From the NCBI GenBank assembly GCA_001600455.1, contig BCKC01000011.1, forward strand, positions 771,835 to 835,834: a DNA stretch of 64,000 nucleotides. The letters run 5' to 3'. The notes under the pieces were generated by a model. That model did not search any database. It saw nothing but the letters and a program-made list of their open reading frames with translations, and was not told where the DNA came from. This document shows positions 1 to 12,413 of this stretch, in pieces. Made by a program: the position numbers and the translations under genes. The stretch comes from Endocalyx cinctus. Lineage: Eukaryota; Ascomycota; Sordariomycetes; Amphisphaeriales; Apiosporaceae. Numbering within the stretch: the stretch's first letter is position 1; the number at the start of each line of letters is the position of its first letter.

Positions 1-2686
1 GAGACATCGCCTCTTCTTCTCTCCTGGCCTGCAGGGCAGCCTTCTCGAGCATTTCCTGCCTCTCCCTCTCTCGCTGCTCCTTCTGCTTCGCGAGTTCGGC
101 TCTCCGCTGCTCCGCACGCTTCTCTTGCTCCTCCTTTTCTCTCTGGGCACGCTCTTCCGCTTCCCGGAGAGCCCGCTCCTTCTCCTCTCTCTCCCGCTTC
201 TCCCGTAGCTTACGGTCGCGGTACTCCTTCTTGCGAGTGGCAATCTGTTTCTCTAGTTCTCGCTCGGCATCGCGTTGACGCTTCTCGAACTCATCGCGAC
301 GACGATCATGTAACGACTGTCTGAATGATTCGTACTGAGGCATCAGACGTCCCAGACGGTGCTTGAGCTGGACGCTTTCCGAATGCTTCTCCTTAGATTC
401 CTTCAGAGTCTGCGCTTTCGTACTCTCGTACGCAGCCAGATCACGTTCTCTTTGCTTGCCATAATCATCGGGAAGCTTCTTCACTTCTTCCTTCCTGAAC
501 GCACGTTCAAGATGGTCAATGCGCTTCGCCGTGACGCGAAGTCTTTCCTTGATGTCGTTCTTCTCCCTCTCGAGTTGGGCCAGCTTCATGGCACGAATGT
601 CAACGTCGTTGAGATTCTCAACATCGAGATCGATCGTGCCAGGGCCGAGCTTGAGATCGGCAATTTGCTTCTTGAGCTCTTCCTTACGAACGCGATCCCT
701 CTCATCCTTGAGTCGCTTCTCCTCGCGTTCTTTCTGCTCTTGCGCAAGTCGTCGTTCCTCGGCCTCTGCAAGGGCTTGTTCTTGAAGTCGCTTTTGCCTA
801 GCCTTTTCCTTCTCACGCTTAGCTTGAAGTTCGGAGGCTTCAGCCTTGCGCTTCTGAATGATTTCCTTGCGAGCTAGAGTGTCCATATGTTCTTTTTCAG
901 CCTCTGCCTTCGTGCGGACCAAGGCGGCTTGGTGAGCCTCATATTGACGCTCTCGGAACGAGGAGTCAATGTAGAAACAGGTGGTGTTGAGCGTAGTAGC
1001 CAGTCTGATCAGCTGAGAGCGGACGATTTCAGAAGGCGTGCTCTGCAGGCGTTGAACGGAACCGGTGGTGCTTTCCGCAGACCCGGCCGCGGAGCCAGCG
1101 TGAACAGCCTTTGAAGAAGCGAAGACATCCTTGTCAAAGTTGAGAACACCAGTAGCATGATCCATTCGGATGGAAAGATCGCCCTTCTTGTTTCCATTCA
1201 TGATGAACTTCTCAATGGTTCCGCGAGTGATCTGGAAGGGATCCGGGAACTTGGCGAGAGATTCGACGAAAGCAAGGTCAACGCTCTCATAAACTTGAGA
1301 GAGTTGTTGGAAGAGACGAGTCAGGATGACCTGTTGCAGGGGCAGGATGTATTTTTCCATGTCAGAGTCGGCGCCGATCTTGGTCAAAATAGGGGATATC
1401 TTCTGACAGATGGAGAGAGGGTGGAAGTCGACTTCGAGAATGTTGTACAGATCTCTGATCTCCGGGAAGGCACGCTTGAGGAGAGACTTGGATAGGGCAT
1501 CACGGAAGAGACCAGCTCGGGTCGGAGCAACGGACATGCCGAGGAGATGAGTCAGACGCGAGTTCTTGTTCTTTCTGGCCTCGTCAAAATCAACCATAGC
1601 ACCGCGGGATCTCGAAGTGCTAATGACGGGAATAGAGAGAGCCGAGAGCAAGACAAACGAAGCAGCCTTTTGTAAATCAGCCTCGTTGGCTGACGGGTTA
1701 TCAGACTTCTTGCTCTGGCCGGTCGCTACCAAAGCGGCAGACTGACGGAGGAGGTTATAGTATCGAGACCAGGCAGCGGCGTGGAAAAGATAGTTCTCGC
1801 CGACGAGGAAAATTCGCGTAAGCTTTTCGTAGTAGTTGGCCATCATGATATTCTTGGGCGGACGCTTGCTGAGGTTGAGAAGAGTGTGAATATCTTCGAC
1901 ACTTCGGAAGGCTTCCTGCCAAAGTTCGAGCTCGACGGCAACATTCAGCTGCTGAAATCGGGTTTCCAAATGTCGCTGCAGGGTATCCGGGTCATTGAGA
2001 TTGATGGCATGCATCTGACTAGAGTATTTGGCAGCAGTCTGAACATGGTTCCGGAGGAGTTCGCAGAGCCGACGGAATTCGGTCTTACGTTGGTACTTAA
2101 GACAGAAATCGAAAGCCTGCATAGCAGTGCTTTGGTATAAAATTTCCAGTCTAGCATTGTTTCTTAAGATATCAAGTACGGTCCTGTATGCCTCCCACAA
2201 AAATTTGAGCCAGGGGGTAACGACGGCGCGCTCGGTACGATCTCTCGACTGCTCACCCGAGACGGTGGCAAGAAGAATAGACTCGGGTGTTTCGCTGGCT
2301 TCCAAATCATCTACGCTGGCAGTGTTGGTAGCGTCGATAGATTCTTGTACTTCATCGGCTTTCTTTTGGGCGGCGGTAACTTTTTCGGCGGCTAACTCGA
2401 TGAATTTCTTTAAAACTAATTCGATAGTGGTGATGTTGGTATTTTGGGCGATATTCTTGTAAGAATAAAGTGCGTCTTTGGCAAGTTTTCCTTTTTTCTG
2501 CTCAACAGATAACTCTACCAAAAGGAGCATGACAGGCTCCAAAGATACGATAGGGACATTTCGAGATCTTTTGGACGTAATATGATCATGAAGAAGGGTA
2601 AGGGCTGCTGGAGCCTGGTTTACGCCAATAAGCTCGTGAGCACGTTTTAAAACGTTCTCCGGCTTTTGATGCGGAGGAGGCGGCAT
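1..2686 (-). CDS. TIF32: Translation initiation factor eIF3 subunit a (3' end beyond window)
   Basis: eIF3a is the scaffold subunit of the eIF3 complex, which loads the 43S pre-initiation complex on mRNA in the cytoplasm. The reading frame starts at the ATG on 2686-2684 ([19 protein letters not shown]) and stays open without an intron to the left edge, giving about 895 residues; the true C-terminus lies outside the window. The N-terminal half is helical and repeat-like. A PCI-type region spans roughly residues 340-520, ending near [21 protein letters not shown]. From about residue 595 the protein becomes an Arg/Lys/Glu-rich coiled coil, with runs such as [19 protein letters not shown], as is typical of eIF3a. 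Fungal family members are about 1,000-1,100 aa, so roughly 100-200 residues are probably missing. The start is supported by the conserved N-terminal motif. Identification is firm. Confidence 0.96.
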   Translation of the reverse strand, partial: MPPPPHQKPENVLKRAHELIGVNQAPAALTLLHDHITSKRSRNVPIVSLEPVMLLLVELSVEQKKGKLAKDALYSYKNIAQNTNITTIELVLKKFIELAAEKVTAAQKKADEVQESIDATNTASVDDLEASETPESILLATVSGEQSRDRTERAVVTPWLKFLWEAYRTVLDILRNNARLEILYQSTAMQAFDFCLKYQRKTEFRRLCELLRNHVQTAAKYSSQMHAINLNDPDTLQRHLETRFQQLNVAVELELWQEAFRSVEDIHTLLNLSKRPPKNIMMANYYEKLTRIFLVGENYLFHAAAWSRYYNLLRQSAALVATGQSKKSDNPSANEADLQKAASFVLLSALSIPVISTSRSRGAMVDFDEARKNKNSRLTHLLGMSVAPTRAGLFRDALSKSLLKRAFPEIRDLYNILEVDFHPLSICQKISPILTKIGADSDMEKYILPLQQVILTRLFQQLSQVYESVDLAFVESLAKFPDPFQITRGTIEKFIMNGNKKGDLSIRMDHATGVLNFDKDVFASSKAVHAGSAAGSAESTTGSVQRLQSTPSEIVRSQLIRLATTLNTTCFYIDSSFRERQYEAHQAALVRTKAEAEKEHMDTLARKEIIQKRKAEASELQAKREKEKARQKRLQEQALAEAEERRLAQEQKEREEKRLKDERDRVRKEELKKQIADLKLGPGTIDLDVENLNDVDIRAMKLAQLEREKNDIKERLRVTAKRIDHLERAFRKEEVKKLPDDYGKQRERDLAAYESTKAQTLKESKEKHSESVQLKHRLGRLMPQYESFRQSLHDRRRDEFEKRQRDAERELEKQIATRKKEYRDRKLREKREREEKERALREAEERAQREKEEQEKRAEQRRAELAKQKEQRERERQEMLEKAALQARREEEAMS

Positions 2687-3530
2687 CTTGGGCAATCTTC
2701 TTAATGAAATAAATATTTTTTTCAAAAGAAGATTGGGTGGAAAAGATGCGATGCCAAATGACGTTGATTAAGTATAAATCAACGAAATGAGGTGCGATAG
2801 AAAGATTTTACCATTTGTGCCGCTTTCTGTGGGTTGGCAAGAGCGAGGAGGGGCACAGGTCAACCTAAAAGATGGGTCATTCGGGGCTAACCTAACTAAA
2901 TTTTTATTTTTTATTTTTTATTTTTTATTTTGTCGAATTTTCCATTTTCTTACTGTTTTTTTAAAGTCACGTGAGTTAATGAAACGTTGTGATTTCAAAC
3001 AGGCAGACAGGTCTGTGCGTTTGATTAAGTAATTAAGGGGTACGTACCGTTCCTTATTATACCGACTGGCGGAGTAAGGGCGTACCTCCCCGAGTACTGT
3101 TAAGTCATTACTAAGAGCACCCTACGACTAACGGATGTAAAATTAGAATAATAATTACCTTGACAGCCGTCAATAAAGTAAATAAATTTCCATCGTCAAA
3201 ATCCTCAAGTCATGTAATCCTATTTTTGGAAAGTTCATAGGAAAGAGCACTATCCCTGGCGAAGACAAGCGCCTCTCCGTCGTCACCGCTCCATACCTAC
3301 GCTTTATCATATCTTTCCCGGGGGCTTCTCACTCCCCCTCTATACGGGTTAGTGTAATGGAATGGGGAGTACCCTTAAGGACGACAGCGCCTCTTATATG
3401 TTCGCCGACTGGGAACGGGAGGATGTCTTGTATCTTAGTACCTTTGAACGAAACCAGGCTGTGGGCCAGATAACCCAATATTAAAGCTAATGTCCATAGG
3501 AAATCGCGTAAATACCTGGTTAAATATTCT

Positions 3531-4060
3531 TTAGTAGCCCTCGGTATGGTAGTCCTTCAGAAGCTGCTTGCCAACCTCGAAGACCATGGCTGCTTCGTTA
3601 GGGACTCCATCAACCCTGTCAATATATTCTTCGTACCCTGGCTCTGTGGGTGAAGACGTCCCCCGGCAACGGGCTACTCATAAACAGACATCCTTAAGAT
3701 TTGCGTGAGGTTTGGAAGTAGAGGGATTGACGATGCCATTTTTATTAGCCCGGATGGTGTACGCAGACGTCGTTGTCGGAACCGTTTTTATTGATAACGA
3801 CTGGGCTGTAGATTCAGCAGGAGCATCTGTCGATACATTTTTAGTTTCTTTCCTCTTTATTATATTGTTAAAGCAGTCTAAGTTTCCTGTGTTCACTGTA
3901 CCCGCTTTAGTTCGTGTCTATCATCGTTGTTGTCGCCGTCGCTGCTAATTTGCCTGTTCCGTAAAAAGGTAGCTTGGAAGACGTGATCTAAGGAAACGTC
4001 ACCGTCCTCGACTCTAGATCGTTTCGCGTTCCTGCTAACGCATAATATCGAAGGGAAGAC
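3531..4060 (-). pseudogene. Possible decayed coding sequence (frameshift plus in-frame TGA)
   Basis: Two minus-strand open stretches look coding in codon choice and amino-acid composition. The first runs from about 4060 to 3893 (about 55 codons, containing AKRSRVEDGDVSLDHVFQAT). The second, in another frame, runs from about 3917 to 3531. It is interrupted by one TGA at 3680-3678 and ends with YEEYIDRVDGVPNEAAMVF and a TAA at 3533-3531. The segment after the TGA has higher GC and uses typical highly expressed codons (GTC TTC GAG, AAG CAG CTT CTG AAG GAC TAC). I recognise no family. It could instead be exons of a spliced gene (TAG at the interruption resembles an acceptor) or chance ORFs. Confidence 0.28.
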
Positions 4061-5810
4061 TCATATCATAAGCTAACCAAGGATATTCATTACTATAACT
4101 ATTAATAGTTCCACTAGCCGGTTTTCTGTTGATTCGTATAGACGTCACGAGGGAAGATACACATGTTACATAACTGTCATAATCGCATCCACGATCTTTT
4201 AAAACCTAGATAATGATATAGAAAGATGACAGTATCAACGAGAATTGGCTACATAATAGCGTCCTTGAGCCAAGATCTATAACCGTAGAAAACTTCTACG
4301 ACAATGACATATTAAAGCGACAGGCAACCCGCTAAAAGATGCTCCCAATGACCAGTAGAGGATAATTGTTCCGGTGCTTGCCCGCCATTATATCCACATA
4401 GTGAAACGTATGTTACTCTTGATATCATGACAGAAAACACGAGAAATACGCAGACTAGAAAAATATCTAACTGATCTGGCTATCGACCATAGTTGGTCTG
4501 CTAGAAGCTCACGGTACAGAGTACTGTTTCTCGAACTTAAAAATAGGATATCAGACGACAAGATGAATTCTCCATACGTAGTTAACAGAAATAGAACTGT
4601 CTAATTAAATGAAAATTTGGGTCGAGGCTGGCAAGATGTTAACGTGATAATGGACCAAGCTAAAGAAGATCTCGAAAAAAAAAAAAAAAAAAAAAAAGAA
4701 AGCGTCGCATCCAACCCCAGATTTAACCTAGTGGATAATTGGTCATCTTGGCATTTTCCACAAAAATCGATAAGATAGGATGGACTAGAGGAAGCAGATG
4801 TGATGATCTAGATATAGAGTAACATGTCTTGGTTACGACTTTGTGCATACTCCGTAGGTATTGACCGACTTCCTTTAATACTCTCTGAGTAGATCATGGT
4901 GAGAGGTAACGTCAAAATATCCGTGATAACGAGTTACACTAATTGGGCATGTATTTGATATCTAATAAGGCTATACCATATAGTGACCCTATTTATATAT
5001 CTCCATAGTAATACTAATATGATTCATTTAAGCAATTCGAATGTATTAGATCTATCCATGGATACAAGTAAATCTTTTTTTTTTTTTTTCGGGTGATAAT
5101 TAACTAACCAAGGCTGAAACCAAAAGGGGGGAACATGGAGGGGTGAGTATACGTATACAAACAAAACAAATGTGGATATATCATTTAAAGTGATAAAGAG
5201 AACAATGGATGTTGGATGTTTATGATGAAGTTACAAGATTCCAGTTCCTCCTTACCGTGTAACCTGTTTTGTATAAATTAATTTAGCGTATCAGTATTTC
5301 GGTGTATCAGTATCGGTATCGGTATCAGTATTTGTGGTGTACGTAGGTGTGTTATCCCAATGTAGTACCCAATACTCCGTATACCCTCCTATGTAAAGTG
5401 TTCCTGACCTCAGGAACAACTTCTTTTACTCGAAACTAGGATAAATAAACCCACAGACCACCTTTTAAACCGAAATTTCGGACGTTATCCAGTGAAAGTA
5501 CGTCGAAATGGATCTATAAGATGGCCGTTTTACTGGAACTAATTTCATTCCCCCACCGCGGTTTGTTAAAAAGACCAATCAGATGAAAGAAAGCCTTGAA
5601 TACCGATCTGGGATTACTCTCCAACCTACGCTACTATGGGGATTAGTACTACTACATATACATTAAATCTCTAGGTACATTACCCAGCAGCCCAGGTACA
5701 TTACATTACTATCTGCACTGCATTACGCTATATATACTACCTGGACTATCTCTCTCAGGGCTCTACCCGAGCCTAAGGAATAACCTGGGAACTACAGCGC
5801 CGTAGTGACG

Positions 5811-5844
5811 GGTACTGGTACTGGTACTGGTACTGGTACTGGTA
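5811..5844. repeat. (GGTACT) hexanucleotide microsatellite, about 5.7 copies
   Basis: Perfect tandem copies of GGTACT follow a GACG at 5807-5810 and end at GGTAAAATC. The tract lies about 0.9 kb upstream of the G-gamma start codon. Confidence 0.95.
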
Positions 5845-6729
5845 AAATCTAATGTAAGCTTCCCTTTCCCTATCTCTCTTCCAATTAATCTGATCTCTAA
5901 ATCTCTCTCTCTCTTTTCTTCCCTCTCTTTTTTCTCACTTGCTTTTCTCTCTCTATCTTATTCACTCTCCAAATTAATTCCAGTCATATTCGATCCTTTA
6001 AACACACTCTCTCGTCATATCTTATATCCTCTCTTCTTTCCACTAATAATTCTTTTTTTCAAACCCTTACTAGATACCACATATATCCCAATACATCATA
6101 GTTTTTCGTCACGAAGCCTTTGTTTTTATTATTATTATTTTCTAACTTAATCTACGTACTCGCGCGTTTTTAATTCCGTTGCTCTAGTAATTTTGGTCTT
6201 TTATTTCTAATTAATTACCTACTTAGTGAGTTCTTAATTCAACCGTGCCTTTTTTTTTTTCTTATTCTTTTTTCTCTATCTCTGTTTTGTATCGTGTCTT
6301 CGCCCCCAATTTCTCGAATGATATATGGAAACTACGGGCGCTTTGAATTCAAATTCCAACCCCCAATTTCCCACTTCCCTGCAACGCTCATCCTTCTCTA
6401 CTTTTTTTCTTCTTCCTGGATTAGGGGCCAACGTGCCATTCTTTCAGACGTCAAATAAAACACCATCCTACTAAATCGTCAAAAGCGCGTCGTTGTTAAG
6501 ATTCTAACCATCGATTTTTTTTTTCTATTGCTATTTAGATTAAGAGGAAGAGAGATCATACACTTTACAAAGTCGATCATTAATTTGACCGATCCGAGCT
6601 TACGAAGCGATACGAGATAGACCATCCCCGCTATCTTACACCGATAAAAAAGAAGGAAAGCAATAGACACGAGTCGCAAACATACACGCATCTTCACTAG
6701 TCCTTACTCGTTTTTCTCGTTCCTTCAAA

Positions 6730-7090
6730 ATGCCTGTTTACACCTCGAGAGATGCGGATCCGTCGCAAATCAAGAAGAACAAGCAGTCGATGGCCGATTT
6801 GAAGCTTCGACGTCTCACCGAGCTCAACAACCGGCTCCGAGAGGATTTAGAGCGTGAACGAATCCCGGTATCGCAAGCTGCTAAGAGGTAAGAATGCGAT
6901 TTAATTATATCGCTACTAATTGCTGCGCGCATCTTTAATTTACTCGATTCTAACGTGGTTGGGTTCTAGTATAATTGCGTACTGCAACAGCACCAGAGAT
7001 TACATGGTTCCGTCGGTCTGGGGTACGGTACAACGCGGCGAAGATCCTTACGCACCTCCACAGAGTGGTGGATGCTGTGCCGTCATGTAA
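6730..7090 (+). CDS. Heterotrimeric G-protein gamma subunit
   Basis: Exons are 6730-6887 and 6970-7090; the 82-nt intron has GTAAGA, a CTAAC branch-like site and TAG. The product is 92 aa. It pairs with G-beta in the membrane-bound heterotrimer that relays pheromone and nutrient receptor signals. Supporting features are the small size, a helical charged N-terminal half (LKLRRLTELNNRLREDLERE), the conserved segment IIAYCNSTRDYMVPSVWG, and a C-terminal CCAVM. In CCAVM the last four residues form a CAAX prenylation box and the preceding Cys is a likely palmitoylation site, as in yeast Ste18. The start is the only ATG in frame and follows AAA. A long CT-rich leader precedes it. The splice join restores a Ser codon and the family motif, so confidence is high. 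Confidence 0.95.
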
Positions 7091-8390
7091 AGTGAAAAAC
7101 ACTTCAACATGATCGGCGGGTGCGACGTGGTGTCACCAAGACAAAAGCTCAAAAAAAGGAGTGGGTTGGTAGTCTGTGTTTTTTTTTCCGGCTCGGTTTC
7201 GACAAGAGTAGACTACATACGATGGTTATATTATTCGCCTACTACAACACGAGACTCCAACTAGAGAAAAGCGACCGCGGAAAAGAGATAGAAAGAGAAA
7301 GAGAACGAAAGAAAAAAGGGGCAAGTGAGATGAATATGCTTAGGGAAAAGAAAAGGAGAGGGAAAAAAAAACCCGAATCAAGCTATGAGTGCTCAACATG
7401 ATGGAGACACTGCTTAACTACCTTTTACGATAATCAACCGGCTGTCTTTTCCAAGCCGGTATGCTGGGGGAATGAAAATATGCTAGTGAATTGGGGGGAA
7501 AGGACCGTGGGAGTTGACGAAAACATGGAATTGGTGTTGTTGGTGTTTGCAAAGGCCCTTGAAGGCTCTTTTTTACTTTGCAATGTAATATCTATTCGTT
7601 ACGACCGTACGGCTTCCAGACATTCTTGTCTTCTTTTTCTATTTTGTTTTTCTTTATTCAATTTTTACTGTACACATGGAATGAATTGTGAATAACAGCA
7701 ACTTACTTTCATCCGTTTATTTAAAAGGAAAAAAAAAATCTATTAAAACTTCCAATGACCCCCAATATTTTTCTTTGATATGTTTTATATTTTGATCCTA
7801 GTCGTAGATCCGAAAGTTGATGTTTGATAGATGATTTTCGGTCAAGCTTGTCTCTCTCTATCTTTTGACCATCTTTAGCAATATCTAGGTAGTCAGTCTA
7901 AACCTTTAGCTTACCTTTTTTAAGTAGCTATCCTAAAGCACCTACCTACATTAGATTAGCACTTATAAACGTTCTTCGGAGCTATCGTACTCGACTAGGA
8001 AATCTTACCCCTTAACCATCCATCCTACCGGGTCCCGTCCAAAAAAAAAAAAAATTACCAAGACCAAGAAAAAAAACCAAAAATCAATAAAGACTAGGGT
8101 TTGTATTATATATGTACGAAAGGAGGGAAAAAAAAAAGAAGACCCTCTTAAAAATTTCCTAACAACGTTTAGTGGATATGTATATACAGGAACAATCTAC
8201 TACTATACGCGGAAGGAAGAGGGGGAAGATGGAGAGGTGAGGGGAGATAGAGAGAGGAGAGAGAGGAGGGGTTGAGTTGAGTTGAGATGATACATACATA
8301 AAAGAAAATATTGACAACGGTTTTCTTTTTCTTTTTTTTTTTCTGGGTGTAGTATACTATGGCAGTACCTACATGAACTTTATGCAGGTC

Positions 8391-8414
8391 TTTTTTTTTT
8401 TTTTTTTTTTTTTT
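8391..8414. repeat. Poly-T tract, 24 nt
   Basis: Uninterrupted T run within AT-rich intergenic sequence. Confidence 0.95.
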
Positions 8415-8993
8415 ATTCAACCAGCAATACCAAATACGTTACAGACATACGTACATGCATAGACACACCGCTGGTACGGTAACGCTTTTCAATCTTATCA
8501 TACTAATTTTGCTTAGGTTTGTACTACTTATTCCCGTATCTAGAAGGGGACAAAGAAGAATTTAGGTTGAGCGTGGAAATAAATAAGGAAATACTGTAAT
8601 ATCCATATCCATATATTCATCTTGGTACCTACATGACTATTAAGTTAGATTAGATTAGAGTTGGGGTGAAACAGAGTCAGAGTCAGTCAGAGAGAGAGAG
8701 GAGGGGGGGGGAGGGGAGAGGAGAGGGCAAGGAGAAAAAGGTGAACGACGAGAGGTAAGATAAATTACTTGACCAATGAGATGATTTATATGTTACCTAA
8801 TGACGCACTTATTCTCTCCCACCAATGAATTCCACCATTCCAAAGATTCTTACGACCTACCCCTACCGTAGACTGCTATCGTATCTACACAGTAGTAAAT
8901 AAAATCTCGATCAAGATATCCTCACTAATCCGTCTAAAGAGGATCGGGAGGGAAAATACGAATCGATATCCTCGGACATATATACCATAAAGG

Positions 8994-9019
8994 AAAAAAA
9001 AAAAAAAAAAAAAAAAAAA
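8994..9019. repeat. Poly-A tract of 26 nt just upstream of a start codon
   Basis: An uninterrupted A run is followed by GACC and then the ATG of the Rdx-family gene. If transcribed, it would form an A-rich 5' leader, which in yeasts can influence initiation. This is seen directly; the functional effect is inference. Confidence 0.9.
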
Positions 9020-9023
9020 GACC

Positions 9024-9800
9024 ATGTCCTCTTCGAATCCATCATCATTACCATCGACGGAAATGACGGCGGCGGACACGAAGCTGCCGTTACCGCGCGT
9101 CACTATCCGCTTCTGCACGCAGTGTAAATGGATGCTACGAGCCGCATACGTACGTGTTTCTCTCTCTTTTCTATCCTCTATCTTCTATCCCCAATCTTTC
9201 CTCCCTCCCTCCTTTCCATAAGTGATTTTCACTAGGGATAAAAAAAAAAGGGAGGCATGGAAGTAAAAAGACAAAAAAATAAAAATAAAAATAAAACCAA
9301 CCAAACTAACCAAACCATCGCTCACCATCCCTCAAAACCCCCGTTTCACGAGGTAAATCTATATACGCACCAAAACAAAATTTTTTTAGTACGCTCAAGA
9401 ACTCCTATCTACATTCTCTACCTCCTTAGGGGAGGTAGCCTTACAGCCGGCGACCGGGGGGATTTTCGTAGTTGATATATACTATCCTACATCTTCTTCT
9501 GTTAATACTACTTCTCCTCCTCTATCGGAAGAAGGAAAAGAAAAAGAAGAAGAAGAAATCAAATTTCAACGCCGTCTCCTCTGGGATCGTAAGATCGACG
9601 GGGGGTTTCCCGAAACCAAGGAACTCAAGAGAAGGGTCCGGGACGCGATCGAACCCGGTCGTGACTTAGGGCACGTCGATAAGGATTATCGTAGGAAGGG
9701 GAAGGAGGAAGAGAAGAAGACAAAGGAGGATCGGGAAACGGGGGAGGCGACGGCGGCGGCAGTAGTAGAAGGGAGGGAGAATTGCGAGGATTGTAAATGA
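9024..9800 (+). CDS. Rdx (SelT/SelW/SelH) family thioredoxin-like protein, CxxC form
   Basis: Exons are 9024-9149 and 9390-9800 (intron 240 nt, GTACGT...TTTAG), giving 178 aa. The family consists of small thioredoxin-fold redox proteins whose animal members carry CxxU; this protein has CTQC in the conserved segment RVTIRFCTQCKWMLRAAY (about residues 25-42). Exon 2 restores the expected continuation YAQELLSTF, then LGEVALQPATGG, and after an acidic Lys/Glu-rich insert the conserved end LLWDRKIDGGFPETKELKRR. The last roughly 45 residues form a charged K/E-rich tail ending in CEDCK, longer than in minimal family members. Cellular partners are unknown. The intron is long for this genome but is required to join the two halves of the domain. 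Confidence 0.9.
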
Positions 9801-9805
9801 AACAG

Positions 9806-9833
<28 letters not shown>
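9806..9833. repeat. Poly-A tract, 28 nt
   Basis: Uninterrupted A run immediately downstream of the Rdx-family stop codon. Confidence 0.93.
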
Positions 9834-9836
<3 letters not shown>

Positions 9837-10733
9837 TTTAGTTATTCTCTCCCCTCCATCCCTTACGATACCTCAAATCCAATCTCTCAATGCAAAGGGG
9901 GGGCGGGAAAGCTTCCAGTATCCATGGATGGATATAGATAGACATATAAGACCTGACTTGCACTTAACTTATAGACTGCCCGCATCATCCGACCCCGCCA
10001 AACCCAATTCACCCCGCCATGGTAATTAGCTATACCAGCTATCCCACTATCATCGTTCAATTCTTTATATATCCAATATAATAGCGTACAGCCGCGGTAT
10101 TACTGTTTCATGTCTGTGCTTCGTAAATATTGTGCTCAAATGCAACAACGAAAATGGAAGTTTTGTCTTTTCTCTAGTAAGACTAGGAAAAATCTATAAA
10201 AAAAAAAAAGAATAGCTTTGCGTAGATCTTGTGGTCTCGCGTATAATTTCCTTCTTTTTTTTTTTTTAATCGTCTCGTCTAGCTACCCTCCATCATCGTG
10301 CATTGTGTTGAAAAATGATATATGACCATTCCTAGAGTCTCGATACCCGGTGCTGCTTTTACCTGGGCTAGCCTATGGTATAAATTGGCAGTGACATCCT
10401 AACGCAAACGATACGGGCTTGCATATTGTGAGGTACCGTATAGTAATACGATTTTACACAGAACCGAACGTCCTACGGGAAGCACGTTTACCTCAGAATG
10501 TTGGGAAATAGTCTTGATTATTAACTCGTCCTAACCTGGAAACTTTAGGACGAGAGCAATTTATTTTTTTTTTTTGTCTTTTTTTTTCGAGGCCGTCAGT
10601 AGCAGATCATGCATGAATTCGTAAGTTTTCATGGAAGGATAAAAACACAATTAACTGTCTAGACCACACAACCCCCCTCTCCCTCTTTGTAATCGTCTCT
10701 CCCTCTCCCCCTTTCTCCCTCTCCCTCCCTCTC

Positions 10734-10734
<1 letters not shown>

Positions 10735-10764
<30 letters not shown>
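10735..10764. repeat. (CT)n microsatellite
   Basis: About twelve or more CT dinucleotides within a longer CCCTCTC-rich block. Confidence 0.93.
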
Positions 10765-10768
<4 letters not shown>

Positions 10769-11152
10769 CGGCAGAACAGCGAGACCGACTCGTAGATCCG
10801 TTCCAAATAAAGAGGAAGAAAACCGTTTTTGTTTCTTTTCGTGTAATACCAACAATTCCATCACCTCCGCCTCCATTGTAACCTCCTCGGTCTACGGTGT
10901 CGAACTTGGCGGCTTCTCGGAAAAAGTTCAGTTGTCGTGAGCTGTTGTCGTGTTATACATTATACCTCGGACAGGTTGATCGGAATTATGCAGGGGAATC
11001 GTGCGTGTAAACGACCGGAAAGAGGCCCCGTGTGTTTTGAGTGGATAATTGTCGACATATATCTCAAGACAAGACTTGAACATGTATCAGGAGCTTTCGG
11101 TGTTTCGTGATATTTATCGGCGGCCGAACCTAGATGACGAGGAATCTCTTGT

Positions 11153-12413
<1,261 letters not shown>

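Larger units (their letters stand above)
2687..6729. other. Long intergenic spacer between eIF3a and G-gamma
   Basis: This is the shared upstream region of two divergently transcribed genes, about 4 kb and AT-rich, with A and T runs near 4675-4697 and 5075-5088. It contains a (GGTACT) microsatellite at 5811-5844, two TACTCCGTA motifs (4848-4856 and 5373-5381), and a long pyrimidine-rich tract from about 5870 to 6300 that is probably the promoter/5' leader of the G-gamma gene. Possible coding relics are listed separately at 3531-4060. A 41-codon plus-strand ORF near 3365-3485 also looks codon-like but has no recognisable family. Confidence 0.6.
7091..9023. other. Spacer between G-gamma and the Rdx-family gene
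   Basis: No gene is supported here. The first 300 bases are purine-rich 3'-flanking sequence. The spacer then contains a 24-T run (8391-8414), GA-rich simple sequence near 8220-8280 and 8680-8745, and a 26-A run (8994-9019) that ends only four bases before the next start codon. Open frames here are low-complexity translations of these runs. Confidence 0.7.
9801..11152. other. Spacer between convergent Rdx and PP1 genes
   Basis: It begins with an A run (9806-9833) six bases after the Rdx stop. It also includes a (CT)n tract around 10735-10764 inside a CT-rich block (10670-10765). No gene is supported. A minus-strand open frame at 10607-10876 is the low-complexity translation of the CT block. 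Confidence 0.7.

Noticed and set aside
359..2462. Several plus-strand ORFs opposite eIF3a
   Set aside because: They are antisense shadows of a conserved coding sequence.
9069..9140. Possible selenocysteine use in the Rdx-family protein
   Set aside because: The motif is CTQC encoded by TGC and TGT, with no in-frame TGA, and most fungi lack selenoprotein machinery.
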